15,346 nucleotides of DNA, from assembly GCA_031255895.1 (NCBI GenBank), contig JAIRRQ010000026.1, forward strand, positions 1 through 15,346, written 5' to 3'. Below, one piece after another: positions 14,414 to 15,346 of this stretch. Source of the stretch: Methanocalculaceae archaeon (GTDB lineage: Archaea; Halobacteriota; Methanomicrobia; Methanomicrobiales; Methanocorpusculaceae). Position 1 is the stretch's first letter. Every line of letters begins with the position of its first letter. Under the pieces are notes generated by a model. That model was not told the origin of the DNA. It searched no databases and was given only the letters and a program-made list of their open reading frames with translations. A program made the position numbers and the translations under genes.

Positions 14414-14918
14414 ATCTCAACTACGTTATTGGACTGTTTTTCATTCTTGCAAGAAGAATCACTTTTTCGACAAAAATTTTTTCTCTGTTTTATATGTCTT
14501 CTGGTTTTTTGGAGAGTTGTCAAATGTGTTAATTTCCGAAAAATGTGGGAATAGCTTCTGCGCCTAATTCATAAATATCGCGTTCGAAGGTGTGATTCCC
14601 GAATTCATCATTTCGTTTCGTGATGATGCCTCACAATCCCTCGATATCTGGATATTCCGAAATCGTATTGAGCATGAAATGCCTGATTGACGTCGTCCCC
14701 TGTCTTCTGTTCTGTGATTTGGCTGATAAATCTACTACAGTGATGTATACTAAATATAACGCATACTGAATACATGCGTGTCATTGGAAAAGCCGTAGCT
14801 GTTCCAAATGACTGACATACATCGTTGTCAATATCGATTCCAACAGCGCTGAAGAAATGCTTCTCGTGATTCTTGCTGAAAATATTATTGTAGTGAACGG
14901 TTCGTTTCTGATAAATCC

Positions 14919-14946
14919 TCACTATAAGTTGACGATCATATAGTGA
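14919..14946. repeat. Inverted repeat, eight-base arms
   Basis: TCACTATA (14919-14926) and TATAGTGA (14939-14946) are perfect inverted copies with a 12-base spacer. The right arm shares bases with another inverted pair, CGATCATATA (14933-14942) and TATATGATCG (14989-14998). The two pairs could form alternative hairpins. Confidence 0.45.
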
Positions 14947-15066
14947 AATTCAATTAGACTTGCGAAACGATCGAACTGACGCATGTGATATATGATCGTG
15001 TCATCTATGTTCGCAGTAATGTTTGAGTTGAGTTTATGAATTGAGTACGGGAGCTACAGATTGCAT

Positions 15067-15085
15067 TGATCCATGGGATGGATCA
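15067..15085. promoter_or_regulatory. Operator-like palindrome upstream of ferredoxin
   Basis: TGATCCAT (15067-15074) and ATGGATCA (15078-15085) are perfect inverted copies around GGG. The tight spacing suits a dimeric DNA-binding protein or a small hairpin. A TATA-like AATATATTAT follows at 15091-15100. It is about 175 bases before the ferredoxin ATG. Confidence 0.4.
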
Positions 15086-15092
15086 GGATCAA

Positions 15093-15132
15093 TATATTAT
15101 GAAAGACTATAGATAGACTATATTATGAAAGA
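15093..15132. repeat. Fourteen-base direct repeat
   Basis: TATATTATGAAAGA occurs at 15093-15106 and again at 15119-15132, 26 bases apart, with a further internal GACTATA doublet between them. The spacing is about two and a half helical turns. Confidence 0.6.
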
Positions 15133-15202
15133 AATATCTGGGTTATAAACTTTTGAATTTTTCTTTTTTGGAGAAATTGATGGTAAAAAAACATTCCTGG
15201 TC

Positions 15203-15220
15203 GAAACCTATTTTTATTTA
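15203..15220 (+). promoter_or_regulatory. Candidate promoter of the ferredoxin gene
   Basis: A purine-rich GAAACC resembling a TFB recognition element is followed by TATTTTTATTTA as box A. Transcription from about 15240 would leave a short leader containing TTTGAGG (15244-15250) eight bases before the ATG. Confidence 0.45.
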
Positions 15221-15258
15221 CAATGGTAATACTAAAAGCACTATTTGAGGTATTTGAA

Positions 15259-15346
15259 ATGGTAGCTGTAATTAATAAAGACAAGTGTACTGGCTGTGGA
15301 ACCTGCATGGACATCTGCCCGTCAGCGGCAATCGAGCTTGCAAATG
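15259..15346 (+). CDS. 4Fe-4S ferredoxin, N-terminal part (cut by window edge)
   Basis: The first 29 residues, MVAVINKDKCTGCGTCMDIC followed by PSAAIELAN, contain the classic CxxCxxCxxxCP cluster motif (C10, C13, C16, C20, P21). Methanogens use small clostridial-type ferredoxins, typically about 60 residues with a second such motif, as low-potential electron carriers for enzymes such as formylmethanofuran dehydrogenase and pyruvate oxidoreductase. The rest is beyond the window, so a larger protein beginning with a ferredoxin domain cannot be excluded. The start is fixed by GAGG eight bases upstream. Confidence 0.9.
   Translation, partial: MVAVINKDKCTGCGTCMDICPSAAIELAN

Larger units (their letters stand above)
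14414..15258. other. Spacer between S17e and ferredoxin, rich in inverted and direct repeats
   Basis: T-runs at about 14462-14486 could end S17e transcription. From 14608 to 14922 the minus strand is open for 104 codons from a GTG, with a protein-like middle (EKHFFSAVGIDIDNDVCQSF) and end (YDFGISRYRGIVRHHH), but I recognise no family and see no ribosome binding site; a decayed gene is possible. From 14919 to 15132 several repeats cluster, listed separately. No tRNA is present. Confidence 0.5.

Noticed and set aside
14619..14690. Possible C/D box small RNA (TGATGA near 14621, CTGA near 14684)
   Set aside because: No terminal stem, no clear C'/D' pair and no visible guide target; such short boxes occur by chance.

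Overview
The window looks like a piece of a methanogenic euryarchaeon chromosome, probably order Methanomicrobiales (a Methanocorpusculum-like organism fits best). The assignment is an inference from protein families: NMD3, DUF424, the archaeal PoK/PPS/CoaBC coenzyme A route, Taw2, PCNA, the iron-sulfur large primase subunit, ribosomal protein S17e and a clostridial-type ferredoxin. Genes are tightly packed and of moderate GC; the spacers between them are long, AT-rich and hold decayed sequence.

Layout. (1) 1-284, minus strand: 5' part of phosphoglycerate kinase, cut by the window edge. (2) 285-1579: about 1.3 kb without a convincing gene, with short coding-like scraps. (3) 1580-7486, plus strand: a seven-gene run with overlaps or 1-2 base gaps: DUF424, NMD3, Taw2-like tRNA wyosine enzyme, CoaBC, pantoate kinase, phosphopantothenate synthetase, and a replication factor C small-subunit-like AAA+ protein. 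The run joins 60S-type export/NMD3 factor and tRNA modification genes with three consecutive steps from pantoate to 4'-phosphopantetheine. (4) 7487-8186: spacer with the first copy of a diverged repeat. (5) 8187-8909, minus: a TIM-barrel protein of the AP endonuclease 2/xylose isomerase-like class. (6) 8910-9476: spacer with a fragment that resembles the C-terminus of a restriction-modification specificity module. (7) 9477-11269, plus: PCNA and primase large subunit, two bases apart. (8) 11270-12081: AT-rich spacer with the second repeat copy. (9) 12082-13767, plus: acyl-CoA synthetase-type AMP ligase with a probable TTG start. (10) 13805-13984, minus: a 59-residue, two-helix membrane protein. 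(11) 14219-14413, plus: ribosomal protein S17e. (12) 14414-15258: spacer rich in inverted and direct repeats. (13) 15259-15346: start of a 4Fe-4S ferredoxin, cut by the window edge.

Functional picture. Three replication genes (clamp-loader-like subunit, sliding clamp, primase large subunit) lie within about 5 kb, separated only by the minus-strand TIM-barrel gene and decayed DNA. The clamp-loader-like subunit has lost the catalytic glutamate of Walker B, the most interesting protein-level oddity here. I saw no CRISPR array, no intact transposon, no tRNA and no clear new multi-gene system. The best leads are the altered RFC subunit, the relic restriction-modification fragment, the diverged intergenic repeat pair, and the palindrome cluster ahead of the ferredoxin gene.
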